Source of the DNA: RGIG5472 sp051867635
Lineage (GTDB): Bacteria > Bacillota > Clostridia > Oscillospirales > Oscillospiraceae
Length of the DNA stretch: 40,504 nt
Direction of reading: 5' to 3'
Assembly (NCBI GenBank): GCA_051867635.1
Contig: JBJDYT010000085.1
Coordinates: forward strand, 1-40,504
Position 1 is the stretch's first letter; each line of letters starts with the position of its first letter. A model generated the notes under the pieces. The model was not told the DNA's origin and did not search any database. It saw only the letters and a program-made list of their open reading frames with translations. Positions 1 to 9,483 of the stretch are shown here, one piece after another. Both the position numbers and the translations under genes were made by a program.

Positions 1-429
1 ATCGACACCATGCAGAAGCGCCAGGCCGAGCTTACGAAGTTGTTCAAACGGCTCTACGAGGACAGTGTCCTTGGCCGTATCCCAGACGAGCAGTACCGCA
101 TCCTCTCTCAGGAGTACACCACCGAGCAGAAAGAAATCCAGGAGCAGCTTCCTGCTATGGAAGCACGGCTTCAGGAACTGAAAGATTCCAGCTCCAACAT
201 CGCCCGGTTCATCGAGAACGCCAAACGGTACAGTGAGATTCCGGAGCTGACCTCTGAGATCCTGCGTATCTTCATCAAGCGGGTAGAGGTCGGAGAGCGC
301 GCGGAGAAATACTCCCGCACGGCACCGCAGGAGGTGCGCATCTACTACCGTGACATCGGTCTGGTGGACGAACTACCCCAGAGCATGGCCAAGGCTGTGG
401 CTGAGCAGGTACCCGATGAGGTCGCATGA
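1..429 (+). CDS. Large serine recombinase, C-terminal part (partial)
   Basis: The reading frame is open at base 1 and ends at 429, so only the last 142 residues are visible. They form a charged, helical region (LTKLFKRLYED, EYTTEQKEIQEQL) followed by a DUF4368-like end (FIENAKRYSEIPELTSEIL, FIKRVEVGER, VRIYYRDIG). This is typical of the C-terminus of large serine recombinases that move Tn4451-like and other conjugative or mobilizable elements in Clostridia. The catalytic resolvase domain would lie to the left of the window. Base composition is lower in GC than the clpB region next to it, which fits acquired DNA. It is followed by a hairpin terminator and a short junction before clpB. The family assignment is firm; which element it belongs to is unknown. 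Confidence 0.85.
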   Translation: MDTMQKRQAELTKLFKRLYEDSVLGRIPDEQYRILSQEYTTEQKEIQEQLPAMEARLQELKDSSSNIARFIENAKRYSEIPELTSEILRIFIKRVEVGERAEKYSRTAPQEVRIYYRDIGLVDELPQSMAKAVAEQVPDEVA

Positions 430-437
430 ACAGAAAA

Positions 438-470
438 GGAAGGCTGTGCCGAAACACAGCCTCCCTCCAA
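438..470 (+). terminator. Hairpin terminator after the recombinase gene
   Basis: An inverted repeat, AGGCTGTG / CACAGCCT with loop CCGAAA, lies 13 bases after the recombinase stop codon. No long T-run follows, so its strength is uncertain. The rest of the stretch up to 554 holds no gene and probably contains the right boundary of the mobile element. Confidence 0.5.
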
Positions 471-554
471 AGGAACAAATATTAACTTATTTGGGTAGGT
501 TCACAAATTGTCCCTATGAAACGCTGGAGAAAGCCTTCGCTCTTTTTTCTGCAC

Positions 555-3149
<2,595 letters not shown>

Positions 3150-3174
3150 GCCGTACACCTCCTACCATGTGTTT

Positions 3175-3201
3175 TTAGCACTCTCATCATCAGAGTGCTA
3201 A
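3175..3201 (-). promoter_or_regulatory. CIRCE operator (HrcA binding site)
   Basis: A perfect inverted repeat, TTAGCACTC-N9-GAGTGCTAA, lies in the clpB leader just downstream of the predicted transcription start. This matches the CIRCE consensus at all 18 arm positions. HrcA binding here represses chaperone genes until heat stress, so clpB is inferred to belong to the HrcA regulon. hrcA itself is not in the window. Confidence 0.97.
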
Positions 3202-3216
3202 TTCTCTTTTGGCCCT

Positions 3217-3245
3217 ATCATAGTCCACTCCCCCGCCCTTGTCAA
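3217..3245 (-). promoter_or_regulatory. Sigma-A promoter of clpB
   Basis: Reading the minus strand, TTGACA (3245-3240), a 17-base spacer and TATGAT (3222-3217) form a near-consensus vegetative promoter. The start of transcription would fall near 3210, placing CIRCE inside the first 40 bases of the transcript. Confidence 0.85.
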
Positions 3246-3303
3246 CCGCCGCCGGGGGATTTTACAAATTGTTCATCTGCCCGGCGGCTTTTGCCGCTCC
3301 GGC

Positions 3304-3332
3304 TTGTCAAAGCGTGGGGAAGTGGATATAAT
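3304..3332 (+). promoter_or_regulatory. Sigma-A promoter of the DUF2156-GNAT gene
   Basis: TTGTCA (3304-3309), a 17-base spacer and TATAAT (3327-3332) form a strong vegetative promoter. It is divergent from the clpB promoter and gives a leader of about 75 bases before the ATG at 3417. Confidence 0.75.
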
Positions 3333-3416
3333 AGGCTTCGGAAAAAATCGGTCCCTGCCGAAAGCGCCGCTCTTCGAAGCGGCGGCGGGGCCCCACCCTT
3401 CAGAAAGAAAAGGAAG

Positions 3417-4820
3417 ATGTCTGTGCTGCAATTTCGCGAGATCACCGAGCAGGACGCGGCGCTGCTGCGCTCCTACTATCAGGATTGCCCATTCCGCCTC
3501 TGCGAATACTCCGCGGGGGTGAAGCTCATGTGGACCAGCCTCCGCCCCGCCATCGCGGAGGAGGCGGGCTGCCTCATCGTCCGGGTCATGACGGAGGAGG
3601 CCGCCCTGTTCGACTACCCCGTGGCGAAGGCGGGCGGCGACGAGGAGGCGGCCCTGGCCGCCATCGAGGCATACTGCGTCGAGCAGGGCCTCTGTCCCGC
3701 CTTCTCCGTGGTGCCGGAGGAGAAGCTGCCCGTCATGGCCCGGCGCTATCCCTTCTGCCGCATCAGCTGCATCCGCACCTGGCAGGACTACCTCTACCGG
3801 GCGGAGGATATGGAGACCTTCGCCGGCCGGCGCTACAGCGGCCAGCGCAACCATATCAACAATTTCCAGCGGAAGTATCCCGGCGCCGTCTTCCGCCCCC
3901 TGCGGGAGGAGGACCGGGAAGCGCTGCACACCTTCTGGAAGGAGTTCAGCGAGAGCTTCCCCAAGAGCTGGAACGAGAGCGCCTCCAGCGAGCTGCGCAT
4001 GGCCCGCCGCTTTTTCACCCGCTATATGGAGGATTGGGTCTGCGCGGGCTGTATGGAACTGGAGGGGCGCATCATCGGCGTGGCCCTGGGCGAGCGCTGC
4101 GGGGAGACCATGATCGTCCACATCGAAAAGGCCCTGCAGGAGTTCGAGGGGGTCTATCCCACCATGGTGCGGGAGTTCGCCCGCTGCTTCGGCGGCGACG
4201 CAGTCTGGTTCAACCGGGAGGACGACGCGGCCAGCAAGGGCCTGCGCACCAGCAAGCTGCAGTACCTCCCCGCGGCCATGGGCCGGAAGTACCGCGTGGA
4301 GCTGGAAAACGAGAGCCACCACCTGGCGGAGATCCCCACCCTGCGGACGGAGCGGCTGACCCTCCGGGCGCTGGAGGAGAAGGACATGGCGGCCTATAAC
4401 GCCATCTGCCTGGACGACGAGCTGAACCGCTGGTGGGGCTATGACTACCGCCAGGACCTCCGCGGCGAGCTGACGGAGGACTACTTCCTCTCCGTGGCGA
4501 GGAAGGATTTCGAGCGGCGGCTGGCGGTGAATTTCGCCGTGTGCCTGGAGGACCGCTGCATCGGGGAGGCGGTGCTCTACCGCTTCGACCACCGGGGCGG
4601 CGCGGAGCTGGGCTGCCGCATCGCCGCCTCCGAGGCCGGCCACGGCTACGGGACGGAGGCCTTCGCCGCGGTGAAGGACTGGGCGCTGTACTCCCTGGGG
4701 CTGGACCGGGTGGTGGCCAAGTGCTACCTGGAAAACGAGGCCTCCTTCCATATGCTCAGCTCCTGCATGCGCCGGGTGGAAAAGGACGATACCTTTTTCT
4801 ACTTCGAAACCAAAGTGTGA
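3417..4820 (+). CDS. Two-domain protein: DUF2156 (lysyl-PG synthase C-like) fused to GNAT acetyltransferase
   Basis: The 467-residue protein joins two acyltransferase-fold domains. Residues about 1-290 resemble DUF2156, the domain found at the C-terminus of lysyl-phosphatidylglycerol synthases (start FREITEQDAALLRSYY; core RYSGQRNHINNFQRKY and MIVHIEKALQEFEGVYPTM). Residues about 300-467 resemble a RimJ/RimL-type GNAT domain (LRTERLTLRALEEKDMAAYN, then GCRIAASEAGHGYGTEA as the acetyl-CoA loop, and VVAKCYLENEASFHML). The substrates of both halves are unknown. No membrane segment is seen, so it is probably cytosolic and does not make lysyl-PG alone. The start is an ATG behind GGAAG, with its own promoter and terminator, so it is monocistronic. 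Domain calls are good; function is open. Confidence 0.85.
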   Translation: MSVLQFREITEQDAALLRSYYQDCPFRLCEYSAGVKLMWTSLRPAIAEEAGCLIVRVMTEEAALFDYPVAKAGGDEEAALAAIEAYCVEQGLCPAFSVVPEEKLPVMARRYPFCRISCIRTWQDYLYRAEDMETFAGRRYSGQRNHINNFQRKYPGAVFRPLREEDREALHTFWKEFSESFPKSWNESASSELRMARRFFTRYMEDWVCAGCMELEGRIIGVALGERCGETMIVHIEKALQEFEGVYPTMVREFARCFGGDAVWFNREDDAASKGLRTSKLQYLPAAMGRKYRVELENESHHLAEIPTLRTERLTLRALEEKDMAAYNAICLDDELNRWWGYDYRQDLRGELTEDYFLSVARKDFERRLAVNFAVCLEDRCIGEAVLYRFDHRGGAELGCRIAASEAGHGYGTEAFAAVKDWALYSLGLDRVVAKCYLENEASFHMLSSCMRRVEKDDTFFYFETKV

Positions 4821-4848
4821 TACAGGCCGCGGCGGCTGCGCCGCTTTC

Positions 4849-4880
4849 AAAAAGAGACCCCAACCGGGTCTCTTTTTTTT
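4849..4880 (+). terminator. Rho-independent terminator after the DUF2156-GNAT gene
   Basis: A stem AAAGAGACCC / GGGTCTCTTT with loop CAACC runs into eight or more T residues 30 bases after the stop codon. This is a classic intrinsic terminator. Confidence 0.92.
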
Positions 4881-4923
4881 GCGCTTTTCCGCCGGCGCGC
4901 CGCCCCTTTCTCCGCCGCTCCAT

Positions 4924-4952
4924 GCATGAGACGGCGGATTTTGCCCATACTA
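4924..4952 (+). promoter_or_regulatory. Candidate sigma-G promoter for the GerA-family gene
   Basis: GCATG (4924-4928), a 17-base spacer and CATACTA (4946-4952) match the forespore sigma-G consensus (GHATR and CATNHTA). Forespore control fits a germination protein. The leader would be about 170 bases. Short consensus sequences can occur by chance, so this is a candidate. The remainder of 4881-5131 shows nothing else recognisable. Confidence 0.4.
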
Positions 4953-5131
4953 ACTGCGCCGGGCCGCCGCCGGCGGCACGGCGTCAGAACGTCTTTTAAA
5001 AGCAATTTCCACGTCAATATAACGCGCTTTTCGCCGTCCATGCCCGGCTCCCCCGGCGGGGCGGCATGGCGCGGCATTCCATACGCTGCTCCGGCGCACA
5101 TGGGGCAGGCGACAGACAGGGAGGCACCATC

Positions 5132-6532
5132 TTGGAAACACTCAGCGGAAGCTTCGCGCGGGACTGCGGCGACCTTGACCGCCGGCTCGGCGTGGGGAAA
5201 AACTATGACGTCATCGCCCGGGACGTCTCCTTCGGCGGCGGGCGGCGGGGCCGCATCTGGTGCATCGACGGCTACGCCGACGACCAGACGGTGGAGCGCA
5301 TCATCTCCTTCTGGCTCTCCCTGCCCCAGCAGCCTCCGCTGGAGCCCCGGACGGCGGAGGAGTTCGTGACCCGTTTCGTCAGCTTCAACGAGGTGAACTG
5401 CTCGGACAAGACGGAGGAGCTTTTGACCTATGTGCTGGCGGGCAAGCTCCTGCTGCTGGTGGAGGGCATCCGGGAGGGCATCGCCATCGACGCCAAGGAG
5501 TACCCCAGCCGGGGCGTGGAGGAGCCGGGGGACAGCCGGGTCCTGCGGGGCGCCCACGACGGCTTCGTGGAGACGCTGGTGCGCAACACCGCTCTTCTCC
5601 GCCGCCGCATCCGCGACCCCCGGCTGACCCTGGAGGGCCGCAAGCTGGGCAGCAAGTCCAAGACCGACGTGGTCCTCTGCTACATGGAGGGTCTCGCGGA
5701 CGAGGCGCTGCTGCGGGAGATCCGCCAGAAGCTGGACTCTCTCACGCCCCAGTCCTTTTCCATGGGACAGGAGAGCGTGTCGGAGGCCATGCGCCGGGGC
5801 CAATGGTACAACCCCATGCCCCGGGTGCGCTACACCGAGCGGCCGGACGTGGCCTCCGCCTGCGTGCTGGAGGGGGACATCCTCCTGCTGATCGACAACT
5901 CCCCCTCCGTCATGCTGCTGCCCACCACCCTGCCGGACTTTGTGCAGGAGGCCAACGACTTCTATTTCCCGCCCCTGGTGGGGACCTATCTCCGCCTGGT
6001 CCGCATGGCGGTGCTGCTGCTGTCCCTCGTCATCACCCCCGTCTGGTACCTGCTGGCCAGCCGGCCGGAGCGCCTGCCCGCCGCGCTGGGCTTTCTCGCG
6101 GTGGAGGGGGAATTTCATGTGCCCCTCCTGGCCCAGCTGCTGCTGGTGGAATTTATCGTGGACGTGCTGAAGCTGGCCTCTTTGAACACCCCCAACGTCC
6201 TCTCCAACTCCTTCAGTATGCTGGGGGCGCTGATCCTGGGCGATTTCGCCGTGCAGGCCCGCTGGATGGTGCCGGAGGTGCTGGTCTACATGGCCTTCGT
6301 CGCCATCGCGGGCTTCGCCCAGCCCAGCTATGAGCTGAGCTACGCCATCAAGCTCTACCGTATGCTGCTGCTCCTCTGCGCGGCGGCGCTGGGCTGGTGG
6401 GGCTTCGCCCTGGGCGCGGCCCTGGTGGTCCTCATCACCGCCACCACCAAGCCCATTGTGGGCAAGAGCTATCTCAAAAGCCGCCGGGGCATGTCCCTCC
6501 TCCGCCGTCCCATCCGCCGCAGCAACACCTGA
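5132..6532 (+). CDS. Spore germination protein, GerA family (SpoVAF/GerXA-like)
   Basis: The 466-residue protein belongs to the GerA family of spore inner-membrane proteins, which carry or modulate nutrient-triggered germination. A soluble N-terminal half (to about residue 285; KNYDVIARDVSFGGGRRGRIW, FVSFNEVN, VLAGKLLLLVEGI, HDGFVETLVRNTALLRRRI) is followed by four to five membrane segments (VRMAVLLLSLVITPVWYLL, LLAQLLLVEFIVDVLKLA, MLGALILGDFAV, LYRMLLLLCAAALGWW). The IARD...GG opening and lack of GerB/GerC partners suggest the SpoVAF-like branch rather than a GerA receptor operon, but this is inferred. The start chosen is TTG at 5132, because AGGGAGG lies exactly 7 bases upstream; an in-frame ATG at 5066 has no such site. 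The gene stands alone. Confidence 0.9.
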   Translation: METLSGSFARDCGDLDRRLGVGKNYDVIARDVSFGGGRRGRIWCIDGYADDQTVERIISFWLSLPQQPPLEPRTAEEFVTRFVSFNEVNCSDKTEELLTYVLAGKLLLLVEGIREGIAIDAKEYPSRGVEEPGDSRVLRGAHDGFVETLVRNTALLRRRIRDPRLTLEGRKLGSKSKTDVVLCYMEGLADEALLREIRQKLDSLTPQSFSMGQESVSEAMRRGQWYNPMPRVRYTERPDVASACVLEGDILLLIDNSPSVMLLPTTLPDFVQEANDFYFPPLVGTYLRLVRMAVLLLSLVITPVWYLLASRPERLPAALGFLAVEGEFHVPLLAQLLLVEFIVDVLKLASLNTPNVLSNSFSMLGALILGDFAVQARWMVPEVLVYMAFVAIAGFAQPSYELSYAIKLYRMLLLLCAAALGWWGFALGAALVVLITATTKPIVGKSYLKSRRGMSLLRRPIRRSNT

Positions 6533-6557
6533 GAAAAGAAGCTGCCGGCACGCCAAA

Positions 6558-6589
6558 GGGGCCGCCCGCCGAAAACGGCGGACGGCCCC
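6558..6589. terminator. GC-rich hairpin between convergent genes
   Basis: A strong stem, GGGGCCG-CCCGCCG against CGGCGG-CGGCCCC with loop AAAA and one mismatch, lies between the GerA-family gene and marR, which converge. T-runs are short on both sides (three Ts on the minus strand), so it is a plausible but imperfect bidirectional terminator. Confidence 0.55.
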
Positions 6590-6628
6590 CTGTCATATCA
6601 TATGTCATATGCGGTCCGGCGGCGGTCC

Positions 6629-7081
6629 TCACTCCGGGATGCCCTCCCGGCTGAGCCGGCGCAGGTTGGAGACGATGGACTCCAGCGCCTCGTACAGCGC
6701 CGTGCGCTGGGCCTCGCTCAGGTCCTGCCCGGCGATCTCCACGGCGCGGTTGGCCCTCCGGCGGACCTGCTCCGCCGCCTGCCTGCCCTCCTCCGTCAGG
6801 CGGAACACGCCCCGGTACAGGTTCTGGTTCGTCCCCTCCTTGACCACCAGTCCCTTCGCCTCCATGATGGTCATCATCCGGGAGACGTCCGACTTGTCCC
6901 GCCCGCAAAGCTCGCAGAGCTGCGCCGCGGTGAGCCCCCCGGGATGCTTTGCCATGGTCAGGAGGTACACCGAGTGCGTCCCCCGCAGGCCGTACTTTCC
7001 CATCTCCTCGCCGGTCAGCTTGTGCCAGTGCCGGGAGATCTCCAGCATGGCAAAGGTGAAGCGTTCAAACCTGTCCTCCAT
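6629..7081 (-). CDS. MarR-family transcriptional regulator
   Basis: This 150-residue protein has the size and layout of MarR regulators: an N-terminal dimerisation helix (FTFAMLEISRHWHKLTGEEM), a winged helix-turn-helix (LTAAQLCELCGRDKSDVSRMMTIM as HTH, then GLVVKEGTNQNLYRGVFRLTEEG as wing) and C-terminal dimer helices. Such dimers repress promoters and release DNA when they bind small ligands or are oxidised; the ligand here is unknown. GGAGGGG precedes the ATG. It has its own sigma-A promoter with an inverted repeat just past the start of transcription, which suggests autorepression. The neighbouring pepD and OPT genes are possible targets but nothing proves this. Confidence 0.92.
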   Translation of the reverse strand: MEDRFERFTFAMLEISRHWHKLTGEEMGKYGLRGTHSVYLLTMAKHPGGLTAAQLCELCGRDKSDVSRMMTIMEAKGLVVKEGTNQNLYRGVFRLTEEGRQAAEQVRRRANRAVEIAGQDLSEAQRTALYEALESIVSNLRRLSREGIPE

Positions 7082-7108
7082 ATCCGCCCCTCCTCTAAAC
7101 GCGCAGAT

Positions 7109-7122
7109 GTTGATGTCACAAC
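7109..7122 (-). promoter_or_regulatory. Candidate MarR operator
   Basis: An inverted repeat, GTTG-N6-CAAC, lies between the -10 box and the ribosome binding site of marR. Its position would block transcription, as autoregulated MarR genes do. The half-sites are short, so the call is tentative. Confidence 0.35.
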
Positions 7123-7131
7123 GTCGCCTGC

Positions 7132-7160
7132 ATTATACCGCGGCGGACATAGGCTGTCAA
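7132..7160 (-). promoter_or_regulatory. Sigma-A promoter of marR
   Basis: On the minus strand TTGACA (7160-7155), a 17-base spacer and TATAAT (7137-7132) form a perfect consensus promoter about 50 bases upstream of the marR ATG. Such a strong promoter on a regulator gene is consistent with repression most of the time. Confidence 0.88.
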
Positions 7161-7184
7161 CTTCCCTGCCGCGGCGCGGCGGGC

Positions 7185-7219
7185 GCAAAAAAACGGCGGC
7201 TCCGCGCCGCCGTTTTTTC
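7185..7219 (-). terminator. Rho-independent terminator after pepD
   Basis: The stem AACGGCGGC / GCCGCCGTT with loop TCCGC is followed on the minus strand by seven Ts, 15 bases after the pepD stop. The plus-strand reading also ends in Ts, so it could work in both directions. It separates pepD from the marR promoter. Confidence 0.9.
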
Positions 7220-7234
7220 TTCTGTCCGGGGTCC

Positions 7235-8674
7235 TTACTTCATCCGCTTCAGCGTCTCCAGGACCATGGCCCACAGGCGCTGCAGGGAGCTGATATACAG
7301 CCGCTCCCGGCAGGTGTGGACCTCCGCCAGGTCGGGCCCCAGGGAGATACAGTCCAGACCGGGGAGCTTGCCGGCGAAGATGCCGCACTCCACGCCGGCA
7401 TGGATCGCCTCGATGCGGGGCGCGTGGCCGTACTGCTCGGTGAAGACCTCTGTCAGCAGCTCCCGCAGCGGGGAGTCCGGGCGGTACTCCCAGCCGGCGT
7501 AGTCGCCGAAGACGGCCACCGTGCCGCCCAGCGTCTCCGTCAGGCTCCGCAGCCGCTCCACCAGCATCTGCTTTTGGCTGTCCACGCTGCTGCGGACGCA
7601 GAAGGAGGCGGTGACGCTGTCCCGGGCCGTGGTCAGGACGCCCAGGTTCAGCGAGGTCTGCACCAGGCCCGCGATCTCGGCGCTCATGGCCTGGATGCCG
7701 TTGGGGGCACAGGTGAGGAAGCAGAGGACGCGGCGGGTGGAATCCTCATCCATGGGGAGCTCGCCTTCCTCCGCCGCGGCGGCGGAGACGAAGACCTCCG
7801 CGTCCGTGGCGCGGTACTCGTTTTTCAGCGCCTCGTCCAGTCGGGCGCAGACCGCCTCCACCGCCCGGGCGTCGGCAGCCGCCACCGTGGCGGAAGCCTC
7901 CCGGGGGATGGCGTTGTCCTTCATGCCGCCGCCCACGGCCACGACGCGCAGCGCCGTCTCTCCGGCGCAGGCGGTCAGCACCCGGCCCAGCAGCAGGTTG
8001 GCGTTGCCCAGGCCCTTGTGGATCTCAATGCCGGAGTGGCCGCCCCGCAGGCCGCCCACGGTGACGGTGAGGCGCGCCCCCGAAAACGCCTCCCGGCGGA
8101 CGGGCAGGGCGCACTGGGTCAAATTGCCGCCGGCGCAGCTGACGGTGAACACGCCCTCCTCCTCGGAGTCCAGGTTCAGCAGCCGCCGGCCCCGGAGCCG
8201 GCTGACGTCCATGGCCGCGGCGCCCAGCATACCGGTCTCCTCGTCCACGGTGAAGACGGCCTCCAGCCGGGGATGGGGGATATCGTCCGCGTCCAGGATG
8301 GCCAGGGCCATGGCCACGGCGATGCCGTCGTCGCCGCCCAGGGTGGTGCCCCTGGCGTAGACGGCGTCGCCCTCCACCGCCAGGTCCAGGCCCTCCCGGT
8401 CCATATCCTTGGCGCAGTCCGGGGCCTTCTCGCAGACCATGTCCATATGGCCCTGGAGGATGACCGTTTCAGCGTCCTCATAGCCAGGCGCAGCCTCCTT
8501 GACGATGACCACGTTGTTCATCTCGTCCTGCCAGGCCTCCAGCCCCCGCTCCCGGGCAAAGGCCATGAGCCAGTCGCTGACAGGCTTGGTATTGCCGGAG
8601 CCGTGGGGGATGGCGCACAGCTCCTCAAAGAAACGAAACACGCTCCTGGGCTCCAGATCTTTCAGAATCGACAT
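7235..8674 (-). CDS. pepD: Aminoacyl-histidine dipeptidase (cytosol non-specific dipeptidase)
   Basis: This is an M20C di-zinc peptidase that cleaves dipeptides, including Xaa-His, in the cytosol. The 479-residue length fits the family. Metal and catalytic residues are visible in GHMDMVCE (H76, D78), TLGGDDGIA (D115), DEETG (E145, E146), NLDSEEEG and, near the end, HAGVECGIF. The start chosen is the ATG at 8674 (MSILKDLEP), with AAAGGAG 9 bases upstream; an earlier in-frame GTG at 8695 would overlap that site. It lies 30 bases downstream of a small membrane protein gene and is the last gene of the OPT-PqqD run, so it probably hydrolyses peptides brought in by that system (inference). Confidence 0.95.
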   Translation of the reverse strand: MSILKDLEPRSVFRFFEELCAIPHGSGNTKPVSDWLMAFARERGLEAWQDEMNNVVIVKEAAPGYEDAETVILQGHMDMVCEKAPDCAKDMDREGLDLAVEGDAVYARGTTLGGDDGIAVAMALAILDADDIPHPRLEAVFTVDEETGMLGAAAMDVSRLRGRRLLNLDSEEEGVFTVSCAGGNLTQCALPVRREAFSGARLTVTVGGLRGGHSGIEIHKGLGNANLLLGRVLTACAGETALRVVAVGGGMKDNAIPREASATVAAADARAVEAVCARLDEALKNEYRATDAEVFVSAAAAEEGELPMDEDSTRRVLCFLTCAPNGIQAMSAEIAGLVQTSLNLGVLTTARDSVTASFCVRSSVDSQKQMLVERLRSLTETLGGTVAVFGDYAGWEYRPDSPLRELLTEVFTEQYGHAPRIEAIHAGVECGIFAGKLPGLDCISLGPDLAEVHTCRERLYISSLQRLWAMVLETLKRMK

Positions 8675-8704
8675 TGTACACTGCTCCTTTACCAATTGAT
8701 TGAT

Positions 8705-9049
8705 TCACTTTTTCAGACGGTAGTGTCCGCCGCCGGCAGGCTCGATATACTGCTGGTCCAGCAAAAACGCCAGCACCTGGCCGGCCGCCTTCCCGCCGTC
8801 CTGCACCTTCACCTTCCGCCGGGACCAGAAGGGCCCCACGGTCATGCCCTGGATCAGGGCCGCCACCTCGCTCTCGCTGACGGCGCCGTGCCGTTTCAGG
8901 TGCTTCACCACCCGGCTGCCGCAGGCGCTCATCAGCCGCCGCTCCAAATCCTCCTGCTGGTCCAGGGACTTCTGCAGCCCCCAGGCGTAGAGGACGGCGG
9001 CGGCCGCGGCGAAGAGGACGATGCCCAGCACGATCTGTCCCATGCTCAT
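8705..9049 (-). CDS. Small membrane-anchored protein of unknown function
   Basis: This 114-residue protein starts with one hydrophobic helix (MGQIVLGIVLFAAAAAVLYAWGL, about residues 3-24). The rest is a soluble part that reads like a winged helix (VVKHLKRHGAVSESEVAALIQG, then VLAFLLDQQYIEPAGGGHYRLKK as the wing). No family name is recognised. It overlaps the stop codon of the PqqD-like gene by four bases (ATGA), so the two are translationally coupled, and pepD follows 30 bases later. It could tether or regulate its partners at the membrane, but that is a guess from context. Confidence 0.8.
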   Translation of the reverse strand: MSMGQIVLGIVLFAAAAAVLYAWGLQKSLDQQEDLERRLMSACGSRVVKHLKRHGAVSESEVAALIQGMTVGPFWSRRKVKVQDGGKAAGQVLAFLLDQQYIEPAGGGHYRLKK

Positions 9050-9405
9050 TTCGGCGTCCTGTCCTTTCCCACATAGTAGATAAAGCCGTTGTTGCGCAGG
9101 ACCTGCATATACTTCGCCAGGCGCTCGTACAGCGGCTCCGCTTCCTGGCCGAACTCCGCCTTCACCAGCGCGGCGATGTCGCCTACCGTCCGCCGGCCGT
9201 CGATGAGGGGAAAGACGAAGCTCCCCATGGCGTCCAGGTCGATATGGCTGACCCGTGGACGGTGGAAGAAGCGCTGGGCGATCCAGGCGTAAAAGCCCCG
9301 GTGGACCATGTGGATGGTGACCTTACCGCTCCCGTCCGCGTCCCAGCTGTTCTTCGGGGAGACCGCCGGGACGTATTCCAGATAATTCTCCTTGTTCTTT
9401 GCCAT
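9046..9405 (-). CDS. PqqD-family protein (orphan peptide-recognition domain)
   Basis: The 119-residue protein has the PqqD fold signature (RVSHIDLDAMGSFVFPLIDG, RRTVGDIAALVKAEFG, AEPLYERLAKYMQVLRNNGFIYYV). PqqD-like domains bind peptide substrates and present them to modifying enzymes, usually radical SAM proteins. No such enzyme or precursor peptide is seen nearby, so this is an orphan. The start chosen is the ATG at 9405 (MAKNKENYLEYV) because AGGAGGA lies 5 bases upstream; an earlier frame start at 9426 lies inside an inverted repeat. It overlaps the next gene by four bases and sits 78 bases after the OPT transporter gene, with its own promoter in between. Confidence 0.85.
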   Translation of the reverse strand: MAKNKENYLEYVPAVSPKNSWDADGSGKVTIHMVHRGFYAWIAQRFFHRPRVSHIDLDAMGSFVFPLIDGRRTVGDIAALVKAEFGQEAEPLYERLAKYMQVLRNNGFIYYVGKDRTPK

Positions 9406-9425
9406 GCCTATCCTCCTGCTGTGCA

Positions 9426-9459
9426 AACTGGGCTATATACCATAGTATATAGCCCAGTT
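9426..9459. repeat. Perfect 15-bp inverted repeat over the pqqD-like promoter
   Basis: The arm AACTGGGCTATATAC (9426-9440), loop CATA and the exact reverse complement of the arm (9445-9459) lie between the OPT transporter gene and the PqqD-like gene. The repeat covers the -10 box and predicted start site of the promoter described at 9444-9472. It could be an operator, a terminator for the OPT gene (only three Ts follow on the minus strand) or a hairpin protecting the downstream mRNA. Confidence 0.9.
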
Positions 9460-9472
9460 CTTCATTTCACAA
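9444..9472 (-). promoter_or_regulatory. Candidate sigma-A promoter of the pqqD-like operon
   Basis: On the minus strand TTGTGA (9472-9467), a 17-base spacer and TATACT (9449-9444) form a good vegetative promoter. The -10 box lies inside the perfect 15-bp inverted repeat, so a protein bound to the repeat would block it. Confidence 0.55.
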
Positions 9473-9483
9473 TGGATGTGTGC

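Noticed and set aside
3418..3445. An extended reading frame joining upstream DNA (from 2811) to the DUF2156-GNAT protein
   Set aside because: The upstream part is antisense to clpB and crosses two promoters. The ATG at 3417 has a ribosome binding site and matches the start of the domain.
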